Source: Polytrichum commune (lineage: Eukaryota > Streptophyta > Polytrichopsida > Polytrichales > Polytrichaceae). From it: a stretch of 64,000 bases of DNA. The notes below the pieces were generated by a model. The model saw nothing but the letters and a program-made list of their open reading frames with translations, was not told the DNA's origin and did not search any database. The stretch covers positions 43,395,169 to 43,459,168 of the forward strand of contig OX485806.1 in assembly GCA_950295325.1 (NCBI GenBank). The letters run 5' to 3'. Every line of letters starts with the position of its first letter. The stretch's first letter is position 1. Below are positions 1 through 10,611 of the stretch, in pieces. The position numbers were made by a program, and so were the translations under genes.

Positions 1-16
1 ACATCATGAGTCAGGT

Positions 17-268
17 CTATAAAAATCCGAGCATTTGTCTGATGCCTCCCTTCTTGAGACAAACATCCAGCTGTGTTTGTGCCTGGTTATAATCTGCAGT
101 GTTTTCCAATAAGTGTCTTGGCCTTGCTCTTTCCAGCTCATTGTCATTAATGTCAACAATCTCTCCCACTCTCCTTAACTTTCTGACTCTCTTAAGCAGG
201 CTGGGTTCAGATATATGTACACCAATCCCTCCAACTGGATGAACCATAAGCTGACATATCCTTTCCAA
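17..268 (-). CDS. Short unrecognised ORF
   Basis: An open frame of 83 codons, rich in Arg, Leu and Glu, ends just before the solo LTR at 314. I do not recognise a family. It has a charged, helix-prone look (RVRKLRRVGEI) but no clear motif. It may be a piece of an older element or an exon whose remainder lies left of the window. Confidence 0.15.
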   Translation of the reverse strand: MERICQLMVHPVGGIGVHISEPSLLKRVRKLRRVGEIVDINDNELERARPRHLLENTADYNQAQTQLDVCLKKGGIRQMLGFL

Positions 269-313
269 CCACTTTTTCCCTCACAATTAAAGTGGGGCAC
301 TTCATACTTTTAT

Positions 314-1286
314 TGTCGCAACCCTTGCTAGCCCCCTTAGCAATCTTGCCAATTTTCGTTTCTAGCAAAGGTTACGAGCGCTAACCCTTCGCATACCGCC
401 ATGCTAATGGTTAGCTCCTCCTACCCCGGACCTTATAGTTCATAGGAGGGAACCAACCCTCCTACTTTGCTTTCGGGACTCACCCCTTAATCGGTAACCC
501 ATTCCTAGAGGTGGACTTCCATCCATGGAAGTCCAATCCCATGTTGATCATCGCATTGCCGGAGCAACACTACAACAACCCGAACCATACTAGGCAACTA
601 TGGCCTCACAATGGGCCAATGCCCATGGAGGCCTTGCCGTTCGGCCTCGGGTGGGTGAGGCCACACCACCTCACCCATATAAGCCTCTAGGACTCTACAC
701 GGAGCCCCTACCCCACCGCCAACCAACCTCTTGTCTCTCTACCAAGAGTTGGGGCCAAGTGGACATTTTCCCTTAGCTGCTGGGCCTAGAACCCCCCCAG
801 CAGCTTCAGACCATCATAACTTCCTTGTATGATGTCTGATCATAACAACCAACCGCTCCATCCTCATCTACGCTTCACGTAGATGCCGATGGACTCCTCG
901 CTTGCCCCATTCGGGCAAGTCTTGAGGAAGTTATGCCTGTTTGAACCTTGGCAGTCCCGGGAATCACTCCCAGGCACTGCTGTACCAGGGCGCTGTCCCG
1001 GGACAGCACCCCACTCAAATGGCCATAACTCCTAGCTCACACCTCCGATTGAGGTGATCTTGAGCATTCTAGAATCACCACGCCATGAGCTACGCATAGC
1101 TCATGGCCTCACCCTCATGCCTCCTAGTCTTTGTGGGTGGGAGGCGTTCCCAACGCCCGGGGCCCTCACCCGCACTAGGATCACTTGGGCCCTCTCACCA
1201 ACGGCGCCACAAGTCCCGGGTGTCACTCCGGGGTCCCCCTTGTGTCCATGGTGTTTCGGCCACTCCTCATGGAGAGGTGCGCGACA
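314..1286 (+). mobile_element. Solo LTR, family A, copy 1 (973 bp)
   Basis: The copy begins TGTCGCAACC and ends GTGCGCGACA, so the ends form the inverted pair TGTCGC/GCGACA typical of LTRs. It is flanked by a perfect 5-bp duplication TTTAT (309-313 and 1287-1291). No coding internal region adjoins it, so it is a solo LTR of an unassigned LTR retrotransposon. Three other copies of exactly 973 bp lie at 24442, 29520 and 48035 (the last on the minus strand). The exact TSD and close similarity to copies 2 and 4 suggest a fairly young insertion. Confidence 0.88.
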
Positions 1287-2097
1287 TTTATCCACATTTC
1301 GCAATTTCCCCTTCCAATTCATTTCAAACCTCATCATCTCACCATCACTTGAGGTACCTCATTCAAATGTGGGTGTTTCTGACATGAGCTGAAGGTGGCA
1401 TTGTGTTGAACTTGTTTCAGTTCAAGCGAGTGTTGTGAGTCCAGGAGATGGTGGAGATGGTGGAGAAGGTGCATTCCACATTGCTTTGTGGGGTTTATTT
1501 ATTCATTCCAATTTCATGATGTTTGGTATTGCATTCCAATTTTGTGAATGAACCTTGTCGATTATGAGGTGCGTACATTGTTAGGGGTCATTCACCATGT
1601 AGTCAAATGCCTCTCTTCTTCTGATATTTTAGAAATCGAGTTCATTTTGTTTGCACACAATTTTATTATGACTTTTATTGACTGATATGGCATTGTGCGC
1701 TTCCTCAGCTTCTTCGGGTGAGCCTGCCGGTGGTACGTTCTGCGTCGGTCACGAGTCCAAACCTGGCTGTCATTTGTTCAATTTGCAGTTTACTATTAAC
1801 TCATTAGTGGGATTTTCAAAATAAACATTCACTCACGATTTTGGCTCTGTATTCACGTATTGCTTTCTGGACTGCTGATATACATGTCACATTCTCTTGA
1901 GGCAGAAGTCTCATGCAATATCTCATGCAATATCTGATGAATTTGCCTTCATTTTCAGACAATCCAATAGATGCTCGCTCGAAGCTCCATTTCATGGTCT
2001 CTAATGAGATTCCCAGCACCAAATCCAGGATTGAGGGACTTAGATTTCAACCGAAGAACAAGTCCAAGATCTTCATTCCTCTATGTCGAATGTCGAA
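1287..2097. other. No gene recognised
   Basis: AT-rich sequence between the solo LTR and the point where similarity to the 61-kb copy begins. Short open frames here lack recognisable motifs. Confidence 0.4.
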
Positions 2098-2571
2098 TGG
2101 GCGGACGTCGTAGGGGACGCCTATCAAGGACGGTCGCTGGTCCCAAAAAATGGGCTTCAAGACCTTGAGGTATTGGGGGGAAGCGGGGTTGTTTGGTTTT
2201 TTGACGGCTTTGCCGTCCTGTGTGTACAATATTCTACAGGCTTCCTGTGCTAGGACCATGCAGGGGGGCTCGATGCCCTTGAAGATGAACTCCACGACGG
2301 CATTGGTGTTCTCGGCCTTCATGGAGCTCCACACGACCACCCACCATCGTTGTTGGGCGACCTGGAGGAAGGTCCGAAGCCACGGGCGGAGGTGAACTAG
2401 CTTGCTCTTTATGAACGTGGGCGGCCCGTCGTAATTCACGTCCTTGGGCTTGCAAAAGGGCACCGTGGGGGTCCTAGGGCAATGAACGCATTGGACGAGG
2501 ACCCCGTTCAGGTCTAACACCAGGAATCGTTTCTTCGGCCGCGGGGGCGGGGCGGGTAAAATCGGGGGCAC
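2098..2571 (-). pseudogene. FCP1/HAD-like phosphatase domain, truncated copy A
   Basis: The frame encodes a Pro-rich leader followed by KKRFLVLDLNGVLVQC, then WWVVVWSSMKAEN and a segment ending at GVPYDVRP. This matches the start and middle of an FCP1/NIF-type HAD domain (CTD phosphatase or TIM50-like). The usual first motif DLDxT is here DLNGV: the nucleophile Asp is kept but the second Asp is Asn. Compared with the copy at 61010-61760, similarity stops at about 2098, so the last third, including the DDS motif, is missing and the frame runs into unrelated sequence to about 2047. No ATG is clear; the frame is open upstream and GTG is the first usable triplet, so the 5' end is uncertain. It lies downstream of, and codirectional with, the ParB/methyltransferase-like gene. 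Confidence 0.6.
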
Positions 2572-3248
2572 CGCTGCGCTGCCCTCTCCGCTCCTTGGAG
2601 AAGAACGTCGGGGAGCCGCTACGCTATGCTCCGAGCCCTGCGGATACGATCGAGAGAAAACGGTGTCGACTTATGTCATGCTATGTCCAAACAAAGCATT
2701 AAAGAAACAAGTGTTCTCGGTGCAAACACAAAACCATTTGATTCATTTTGGAGGGGGTGCAACAAAGGATACAAGAGAGGCAAGAGCATACAACATACAT
2801 TCAAACACAGGATACAAGTATATAGGAGTAAAAAATGGCGATTATATTGTATACAATGCTCTATGTACATCTTGATTGGGGGGAGCCGCGTTGAACGATG
2901 CGTTCAAACTAGCCTACTTCTACATCTAGCAAAAATTGAAGAGACGGGCCGCCGTGATGAAGACTTCGTCGCAAGCCGGGGGGTATGTGGACGAACGAAT
3001 GGTCGGGGGGATGTGGCGAAGGGCGCGAGTGCCGGGGGGGGGGCGACGTGTGCGTGAGTTTAGGGTAGCTAGGGGACACGACCAAGGCAAGAAAACAAAG
3101 GCCGATGGAGTTTGGGTCGACCGACCCAAACTGAGTGGGGTTAGTGCATTACCTCGCCTTGGTCGCGCCTTGACGACGTGGATATCGTCACCGCGTGCGC
3201 TGCCCCACCTCTGTCACCGCCGCCTCCGACGACAAATTCAGCCTCAAC
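2572..3248. other. Spacer between the FCP1-like and ParB/MTase-like genes
   Basis: Noncoding spacer matching 61761-62410 of the second copy, with a 35-bp length difference (extra sequence near 2735-2770 in this copy) and scattered substitutions. It contains one copy of the palindrome at 3111-3130. No promoter can be defined. Confidence 0.5.
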
Positions 3249-6200
3249 CTACTCATGCAAAGGCTGACTGTCAGGCCTTTGTCCCAACCCAACCTCCGCA
3301 TGCGCATCATGCATTGGTTCATCGACTGGGTTAGGAATAGAGGTATCACCAGACCCTTGTGGGCCTTCAACATCTAACATGGGCTCGTCCACCGGGGTCT
3401 GATCGGGGACGGGGTTTGGGTCGGCCGACCCAAACCCTGCTGCTTGGCGAGTGTCGCTCTGGGACGCTGCAACGTCGGCACTGTTTGGGTCGGATGACCC
3501 AAACATGTGGGGGTCGTCCCGTTGGTGGTGTGGGGGCGAGAGGATGGGAGGCCGGAGCGGCGGGGGCGCCAACGACTTGGACGCTCCGGGGACGCGCCAA
3601 AGGTTGGGGACGTCCACCTGCTGGACGGGCGCGTAAGGACGGGCGTGCGGCTGCAGCAACTGCGCGAAGCTGAAGGAATGCTGCAGCGTGGGCCGCGGGG
3701 CGATATCCTGTGGCGGGAAGCCTGCGGGCAAGTGCGGGAATGAACTCGGGGGAGCCATCACCAATCCCTGCGCCAGCATGCCCTGGATCACTTGCGTTAT
3801 GAGCTCCGTTTGGGACGAAGGTTGGGCCATCGCCCTTTGCCGCTCCTGCTCCAACAGGAGAGCCCTCAACTCCGCGACTTCGTTGCGGACCGAGGGCTCC
3901 TTGGCGGCAGCCTTCTCCAATCGGACGCGCTGCTCCTCGTCCCGGTGCATTTTGGCGTTGGCCTCTTCCACGGTGAGGACCTCCGGTTTCACCCTCACCA
4001 TCCCGGCGAACGCTGTGGGGGAGGCAAGATCCGACCTCAGCCTCTTCGCGAGCTCCATGTCGTCCTCGTCTTCGGAGCTTATGGCGATCGTCTCCTCCAC
4101 CGCATAGTCCCCGTACAGCTTCTTGCCCTTCAGCATTCGCCGCTCCCTGAAGGTGGCCGTCGTGTCCCTCGAATACATGTCCTTCCCGTCGGCCACCGTG
4201 AGGACGGGCACTAGTTTGCTCTGCGGCGTGGCAGCCCGCATGGCCTTCTTCCTCTGAGGGGCCTCGGATTCTTGAGTGAATCCTGTTGCCCCTTCCTCCA
4301 CCTCTCCTCCCACTTTCTCCTCCTCCTCCTCTTCCTCTTCCTCCTCCGCAACCTCGCCACCTGCCTCCACGGACGGATTGCCCGGATGCAATCCGATGAG
4401 GGGTTCTGGCAATTGAACGGGGGCCCGCATGGCGAATTCGCCTGGATTGATTCGCCTGGCCATATCCAACGGGTTCTCGCCCCCGTCGACGATCTCTTCG
4501 ACGTAGGATCCGGGTATCCAGTCGAGGATGTCCATTCTCTTCGCCAGTGCCTTCTGGGTCCTGTAGAATTGAACATCGGTATCCTCCACATAGGAGTAGA
4601 TGTTCAACCCAGACATCTACACAATCCAAATCAATAGTATTAGTATCACAAATGAAGAATGAGCAAAAATAACACCCAAAACAAAACAAGAATATTTAGT
4701 TTGGGTCGGTCGACCCAAACCAAGCATGCCCTAGTTTGGGTCGCTCGACCCAAACCACGCATATAGATCCATGAGGTTAGTTTCTTACCATTGGTGTAAA
4801 AACCGGTTTGGAGCCCCCGAAGACGTTGAAGATGAAATCCCCCCTCTTCGTGAGGGTCCTCATCATCCGCAGGTAAAAATCCATCCGCAGCTCATCTGCG
4901 GGGTAGTTGGTGTACTTCGCCTCGTCGTACAAGCTCCTGCTGGTGCCCAACCCTTCTGGGACTTGGAAAAGCTTTTCCATCCGGGCTATAGGATGGTTTG
5001 GCACCTTCAGCAGCTCAGCTTTGTACACGAAGTACAAGCACAACACTCAGACTATCCTGGTCTTCTTGTCTTTCAATGAGCTGTACGCCCCCTCCGCCGA
5101 TGCAGCAACGTAATGAGATTTTGAGACGGCGTACTCTGGTTGCAATTTACGCACGATCTCGTACACCTGCTCCGCCCTCCTGTCCTCGACAATCCACAAC
5201 CAGACGTCGACCTCCTTGAATTTGGGGCTGGCGTAGTCCACGAACTTGGTGAAGAACGGCTCGTAAAACGGGGTGCTCATTGTCCCCTCGAATGAGGCTC
5301 TAGGAATGTTCCTGAAGTCTATCATTCCGAAGGGGAAGCGGTCCCCGGCTGCAGTCCTGATCACCATCCTAGCATCAGAGCCCGGCCAACCTTGGATCTT
5401 TAGAGGCTCGAGGGAGACCAAGTTGAAGTGAGCTTCATCCTCGAACATGACGATCTTCTTCTCCTTTATAAAGTTGGAGAAGGCACGCGCGGAGTGTTCG
5501 GGAAGCGCCCGGTTCCTTCCCCCCTTCACGAGCTTGGACCAGAGGAAGTCGTCTCCCACCTCCCTCATGAGTGCCGCCATGGACGCACTGGTGAACTTAT
5601 ACTCGGCTTTGAATGCCCTCCAGTGCGCCTCGTCAACCTCTCCGTCCACGATGAGCTTCTTCTCGGGCACCAGCTTGTGCAGCTCTTGGACGATGGTCGT
5701 CTTCTTCTTCCTGTTCTCCGTCCATTCCTTCAAGGTGTAGCATGAAGGGACGCCGCCTTTCCCACCTCTCTCTCCGAGAGACCTTGAAGAGCTCTGAAAA
5801 ACTCCCTCACCAGTGGCTTCATTTGCTTGAAGCGCGCAGTCTGGTTGTACAGAATGCCGGTGTCGGGATCAATGAGGTCTCCCGTCTCGTGTTTTTCGAA
5901 GACAGTCTTCCATTTTGTCCACACGGAGTCGGACGCTGTAATCAAGTAGATTTCTCCTCTTAGCTCGTTATATTTTTTTTGCTTGTAGCTAGCATTGTCA
6001 ATAGAGGATAATGTATTGATCATCTGGTATTTGAAGTCATGTACATGAAGTCAAGAACATATGTTAGAGAACACATCATGAAAAAATGGAACAGCAGTTT
6101 GGGTCGATCGACCCAAACTTTAAATCTGATGAAAACTATAAGACAATCCAAGAGTTTGGGTCGATCGACCCAATCTACAAAACTTGCGAAGAAAATAAAA

Positions 6201-7682
6201 CAATACAAGAGTTTGGGTCGATCGACCCAAACTTACTCACCTCCCATTTTGGGTTCTTGTCTTTTGCATTCTCCCTTTCCTTGGGAGGCCTGCCATAGAA
6301 CTCCCACACATCTCTAGAGGCCATTATATTCCTAATCCAGGATGCCTGATACGCCCTCTTTTTATTCCCCATGTTGAAAAACCTGGAGATGTCACTGAGG
6401 ACGGTCTCGTTGTCCGACCAAACCACCAGTGCCTTCCATACCTTCAGCTTCTCCTTCTGGTTGTTGGAGTCGTCCCATTCAGTCATCAGCTGGATTTTTT
6501 GGAGGCCTCGACACTGTGCTGGCCGTCAATCAGCCAGAAATCTCCTTTAGAAATCGCCGGCCACATATCAGCCGTAGGCATTCTTTTTAGCCCCTGGGGC
6601 ATCACGACAATTGTCTGCCTGTCGTCCTTGAACTGCCCGCCCGAGATTTGAACGACCATCCAGTCGACATAGGCATCCTCCTTGGCTCGGACACACTTTT
6701 CAGGTGGCGCAAGGTGGCATTGTGAAATGTTCACCTCGAACTTGAAGTCCTTGCCCATGAAGAAGCAATGGAGGCATTTCGTCTCAAAATTGTCGTTGAT
6801 TTTTTGAATTTCCCTAGCATCAACCTCTTGGCCAGGCTTGGGCATCCGCAACTCTGGCGAAACTGGCTCGGTGGTCATGACTGATGACTCTTTTGCCCTT
6901 TTCGACGGGGTCGTCTGCCGGCTTCCTGAAGGCGTTGGCGTCTCGCTGTCAGCCGGAGTCGAGGTAGTGCTCGTTCTTCTAGAATCTGCCGGGACCGCCC
7001 GCGGAATCCTCACAGATTGGGGTCTAGAGGAACCTGCTCCTTCTTCTGTCTTGGCCTTCCGCCTGACAGGTTGTTGCGTTTTTGGTTTGCTTTGCAACGC
7101 CTTATTCATAACCGTGATCGCTTGTTTCAGTTTTGTGAACCTGCTAGCGACCTTGGTGTTCGATACAGTGCCATCTATGAAGATGGTCTCCGGGCCAACG
7201 CACGTCTCCTTGGCATATAGGGGGTCGAAAGCCTCGGAGAATTGGTGCATGAACATATGCACGTTCTGCACGGCGGAGTTCTCTAGAATAACGTCCACGT
7301 GCTCCCCGAGAGCTTGGACGGAAGCAACCTCCCATCCCGTCAGCGTTGCCCAGGTGTGTTGCTCGTGGGTCCCCACTTTCACCACGAACAAGAGCTTATA
7401 CTGGGAGGCTTTCACAACCTGAACGGACCACGCAAGAACGATCCCATCCTTTGGGACGTATGAGTCGTCCTGTGGAGTTTCGTACTCCTCCCAAAGGTGG
7501 TCTGGGGCGAGCATGAACCACCTCTCTCCAGGTCTCTTTTTAGGGGCCATCTGTAAGTCCAGAAACAAAATTGTTAGTTTAGGTCGATCGACCCAAAGTT
7601 TTTCAACTTGGATGTAACATAAGTGCGAATTGAAGGGTGCTCTACTGGCCATCATGAATAGGTTTGGGTCGACCGACCCAAA
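3111..7682. repeat. Ten dispersed 20-bp palindromes, cluster A
   Basis: Sites of the form TTTGGGTCG-NN-CGACCCAAA occur at 3111, 3415, 3484, 4700, 4735, 6098, 6155, 6212, 7578 and 7663. The 9-bp arms are nearly invariant, with one arm mismatch each at 3484, 6155 and 7578. The central two bases vary (AC, GC, GA, GT, CT, AT). Five lie in introns, two in coding sequence of the last exon, one in the 3' spacer and two around the 5' end. I saw none outside this block and its second copy. Confidence 0.92.
3249..7550 (-). pseudogene. ParB-like domain plus degenerate DNA-methyltransferase-like protein, copy A
   Basis: A minus-strand gene of at least three exons. Exon 1 (7550-6241) starts MAPKKRPGERW and contains a Ser/Thr/Pro-rich linker. 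It then has a segment with WPAISKGDFWLIDGQHSVEASKK, which fits the GxHR-like core of ParB N-terminal domains. Exon 2 (6023-4789) contains VDVWLWIVEDRRAEQVYEIVRKL and, at its end, GDFIFNVFGGSKPVFTPM. This joins exon 3 (4616-3249) SGLNIYSYVEDTDVQFY. The join resembles motif I and the following SAM-binding strand of N4/N6 DNA methylases. The expected DPPY motif is not seen; MIDFRNIP sits about where it should be, so catalysis is doubtful. Exon 3 continues with an acidic Glu run, a coiled-coil-like stretch and a Pro-rich tail. Introns 4617-4788 and 6024-6240 have GT-AG ends. About three reading-frame interruptions lie between 5.0 and 6.5 kb, and the C-terminus is 36 residues shorter than in the 62-kb copy, so this copy is probably dead. 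Domain assignment is by eye only. Confidence 0.5.
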
Positions 7683-8400
7683 CCCAAGCCTCGAATAGCC
7701 TAATCGTATAAGAATTATTGGTAGAGTTAGGGTCTTAAGAATATGAATATATTGAATATTGTGTAGTGGTCAAATTATCCAACAGGAGAGCAATTTGTGG
7801 TGACCTTCTAGAGCCGTGCTGGACGTATGTGGACATGCCAACAAATATCAGACGATTTCAAATTATAGCCATTTGAATATAATTTCTTGCTGATGGTGGG
7901 AAGGATGTTTATTTTGGGATATTGGATTTGTAGGTTGCAAAGTTTGGGTAGAACTTACGAATACTATATTGTTTGGAGTTGGATGAATATCCATTTACTA
8001 TATTTCAAAAAAAAATGAAATTCATCTTATTATTATGTTTTGGACTATATTGTCGAATGAAGAAATATGCATTTATTACATGCACTTTGTATGTTGCAAT
8101 GTCTATATTCTATTGAACATGCTAATAATATAAATCCTTTTATATATATTTTTGGGTGAAACTTGTTTGGAGTGCTCTACCCAATGTGTTTTTGTTGATG
8201 AAGTTGGTGTCGAGTGCTCTACCATATATGCTTATGTCCGCACATCATAGATTTGGGATATTAGAACATATAATATAATTGAGATTGTTGACAATATAGT
8301 TTCGGGCCTCTTCAAGTTCTTTGATCCATATATTAATTTGAGACTAGAGAAAGTCTCAATTTAACGAATATAGTGTTCTTTAGAGAGCGACTCTATGTTC
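7683..8400. other. No gene recognised
   Basis: AT-rich sequence upstream of the ParB/MTase-like gene. It could contain that gene's promoter, but no element can be pinned down. The right boundary of the duplicated block cannot be set because the second copy leaves the window. Confidence 0.35.
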
Positions 8401-8401
8401 T

Positions 8402-8856
8402 TTTTTGAAGTCCTTGAACCCCTGGCAGTTCCACCTCCAAATGCTTCGACTTTCTCTACTGCGGGCGACCTGAGTGATGATGACGAGGCCATTCCAGATG
8501 CCCCTTTGCACGATATATGTGAGTAAGTCAATGCCTTCGTTGGTTGATATTTTTTTTCTATTTATCTCTTACTTGTAATCCATCCTTTGTCCATCCCTAA
8601 ATCTTGCTATGAACATGGTAGTTTGACAAATTCAGGGAGACCGCTACGAACTCCACCTTCAACTTGGTACTTTCCGTCGCCGCCCCCAAGTCCTCGTGGC
8701 TTACCTGTATATGCTGAAGCCATGGCCTTGGCGTATGCCCATGGTAGCTCTGGGAATTCGACATCCTTATTCACTCCTAAGAATCATGTTGACCCTCAAG
8801 TTCTACGCTACTTTGATTTAGAAGCAGTGTCGAGCCCTCTATGTAGCAGTGATTGA
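8402..8856 (+). CDS. Possible two-exon fragment, function unknown
   Basis: An open segment at about 8402-8521 encodes an acidic, Pro-containing peptide (FEVLEPLAVPPPNAS, then LSDDDEAIPDAPLHD). It ends at a good donor, GA-GTAAGT. A second open segment from about 8636 follows a possible acceptor (ATTCAG) and reads a Pro/Ser-rich peptide ending CSSD, stop at 8856. I do not recognise the product. The splice sites and composition make it worth listing, but it may be chance. Confidence 0.2.
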
Positions 8857-10274
8857 AGTAATGGCGACCTTCTTGATCATACAAAGTATTTTGAGCTCCC
8901 AGGAATTGTCATGGATATAGGCCCCTTTAATAAAAATTGTGTTCTAAAACTTTCAAGTTTTAAGTGAAAACCACGGTCATAGAGCTCAAAAGTTCTCAAA
9001 TTCTTGCTCTAGTCCTGATTATAGGGCTTTATTTTCAATACAAAATTTCTAAAACTCTAGAAGTTATCGCTCACCGCTCACCGCTCACAAAATAGCATTC
9101 CTCCACCCGTACCACGAATTGAGTGCACTTCATCTCTACTTCCATCTATAAAAACATCCCCCGTTGTACTTCCGCCTCCAACTCCAAGGCCACTTGTTCC
9201 ATTGGATTGACTGTGTGGAAGTGAAACTGATGCGGATGGAATTGCAATTGGTATGTTCTCAACAACATGTCGACGAACAGATTGACGACGTGGCGCCTCT
9301 GTAGTAACATTTCTTGAAACATTGTGTATAGCAACCAAAGTAGCACCCACCGCAGTTGCACGTGAAACACCCAATCTAGAAGTATTGGCAATACTTCGAG
9401 TGAGAGGACGACGTTGACCTTATGCATGCACTTGTACCGTAGAGGTGGATGCAGTTCTTTGAAGAGCACGGAATCGAGTTGTAGGTATTTCAGGAACATT
9501 GGGCGTTTGATCTTCTATACGATGATTGGATATGAGGGAGGCGTCCATGGATTCAGAATGTACTCGGGCTGGAAATGGATCCTGTTGAACGTGCGTTGGT
9601 TCATTTGTGGGTAGTACATTGTCACCTTCACCAAAAGAAAGAGAATCGCTCCGAGGTTGCAAGGAATGTACTTCAATTCCTACATTCTCACTTGTCCCCA
9701 TAGCAACATTATGGTCAGGGCGAAACCCTTGTCCAGTGTGGAGAGTTTCAAAAGGCGGTCCTCCAATAGACCCCTCATGATCGTCATGCATTCCGTCATT
9801 ATGTTGGGGGACATCCGGTTCATCAAAATCAAACACCCCAAGCTTTCCATCACCACCATTGCCATCCTCATCTTCTGAATCATGATTCTCGGAATCGAGG
9901 TCATCCAAATCAAAGTCGATGTCATCAACATTGTTGTCATCATCATTTCCGGCCCTATCATTTGGATCCACGTCATCTTCTTCGTCAAGGTCATCGGCAG
10001 AATGGACCTCATTCAATTCGTACCATTGCGTAGGTCTTGGGCCCCTCCGATGTCGAATGAGCCTACTATTGGTATATATGTAGACGAGGTCCTCAGCACG
10101 ACTATGCTTCAAGCGATTGCGACTCTTGTTGTGAACATATGACACTAGTAGAAAATTTTGCGTCCGGATCAACAGAAAGGCGTTGGTCGCGGTTGTTACT
10201 TAGGACGCGTTGACCTGGACATGATGTAACACAATTTTGTTGATTTTTTCTGTTGATATGGTCACAAAAATATT

Positions 10275-10530
10275 TTTTTAAAAAAACTTATTATATATAT
10301 ATATATATATATACAACATTAAAAAATAAAAAACGAATAAATGTCAGATCTGCAATTCCTAACCCCTCTCCCACGTAACCCTCAACATATACCTCACCTA
10401 CAAGTATAGACTACCTACCACTCACATAGGTGGCAAGGCCAAGGCCGAAGGTGCCGGCCACGGGAATCGAACCTTGCACCTAGTGATACCCACACATGTG
10501 CCTTAACCACTAGGTCATCACATCACACAT
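10275..10530 (-). mobile_element. tRNA-derived SINE
   Basis: On the minus strand an A-box-like TAGTGGTTAAGG (complement of 10501-10512) is followed by a perfect B box GGTTCGATTCC (complement of 10463-10473). The spacing and tRNA-like sequence suit a pol III promoter. The sequence continues about 190 bp past the B box and ends in an A/T-rich tail near 10275-10310. That is the layout of a tRNA-derived SINE, not of a functional tRNA: no acceptor stem pairing or CCA-proximal structure is seen. Ends are approximate. Confidence 0.65.
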
Positions 10531-10611
10531 GATATAAACGGAGTGTTTTAAACCTTTCTAGAATAAGGCCACTAATTTCTCTTTACTACCTACTTGATGT
10601 ATATATTTACA

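Noticed and set aside
1054-1392. Open frames of 78-112 codons in the family-A LTRs (also near 25200, 30300, 48100)
   Set aside because: They lie wholly or mostly inside solo LTRs, exist in several frames at once, and run across the LTR edge into unrelated sequence.
3367-4689. A 440-codon open frame in another minus-strand frame over the last ParB/MTase-like exon (also 62528-63850)
   Set aside because: It is Gly/Arg-rich text from a GC-rich exon read out of frame. The chosen frame has the intron-exon signals, the acidic run and the coiled coil.
10463-10520. A functional tRNA gene
   Set aside because: The A and B boxes are present, but tRNA stems are not, and the unit continues into a SINE-like body.
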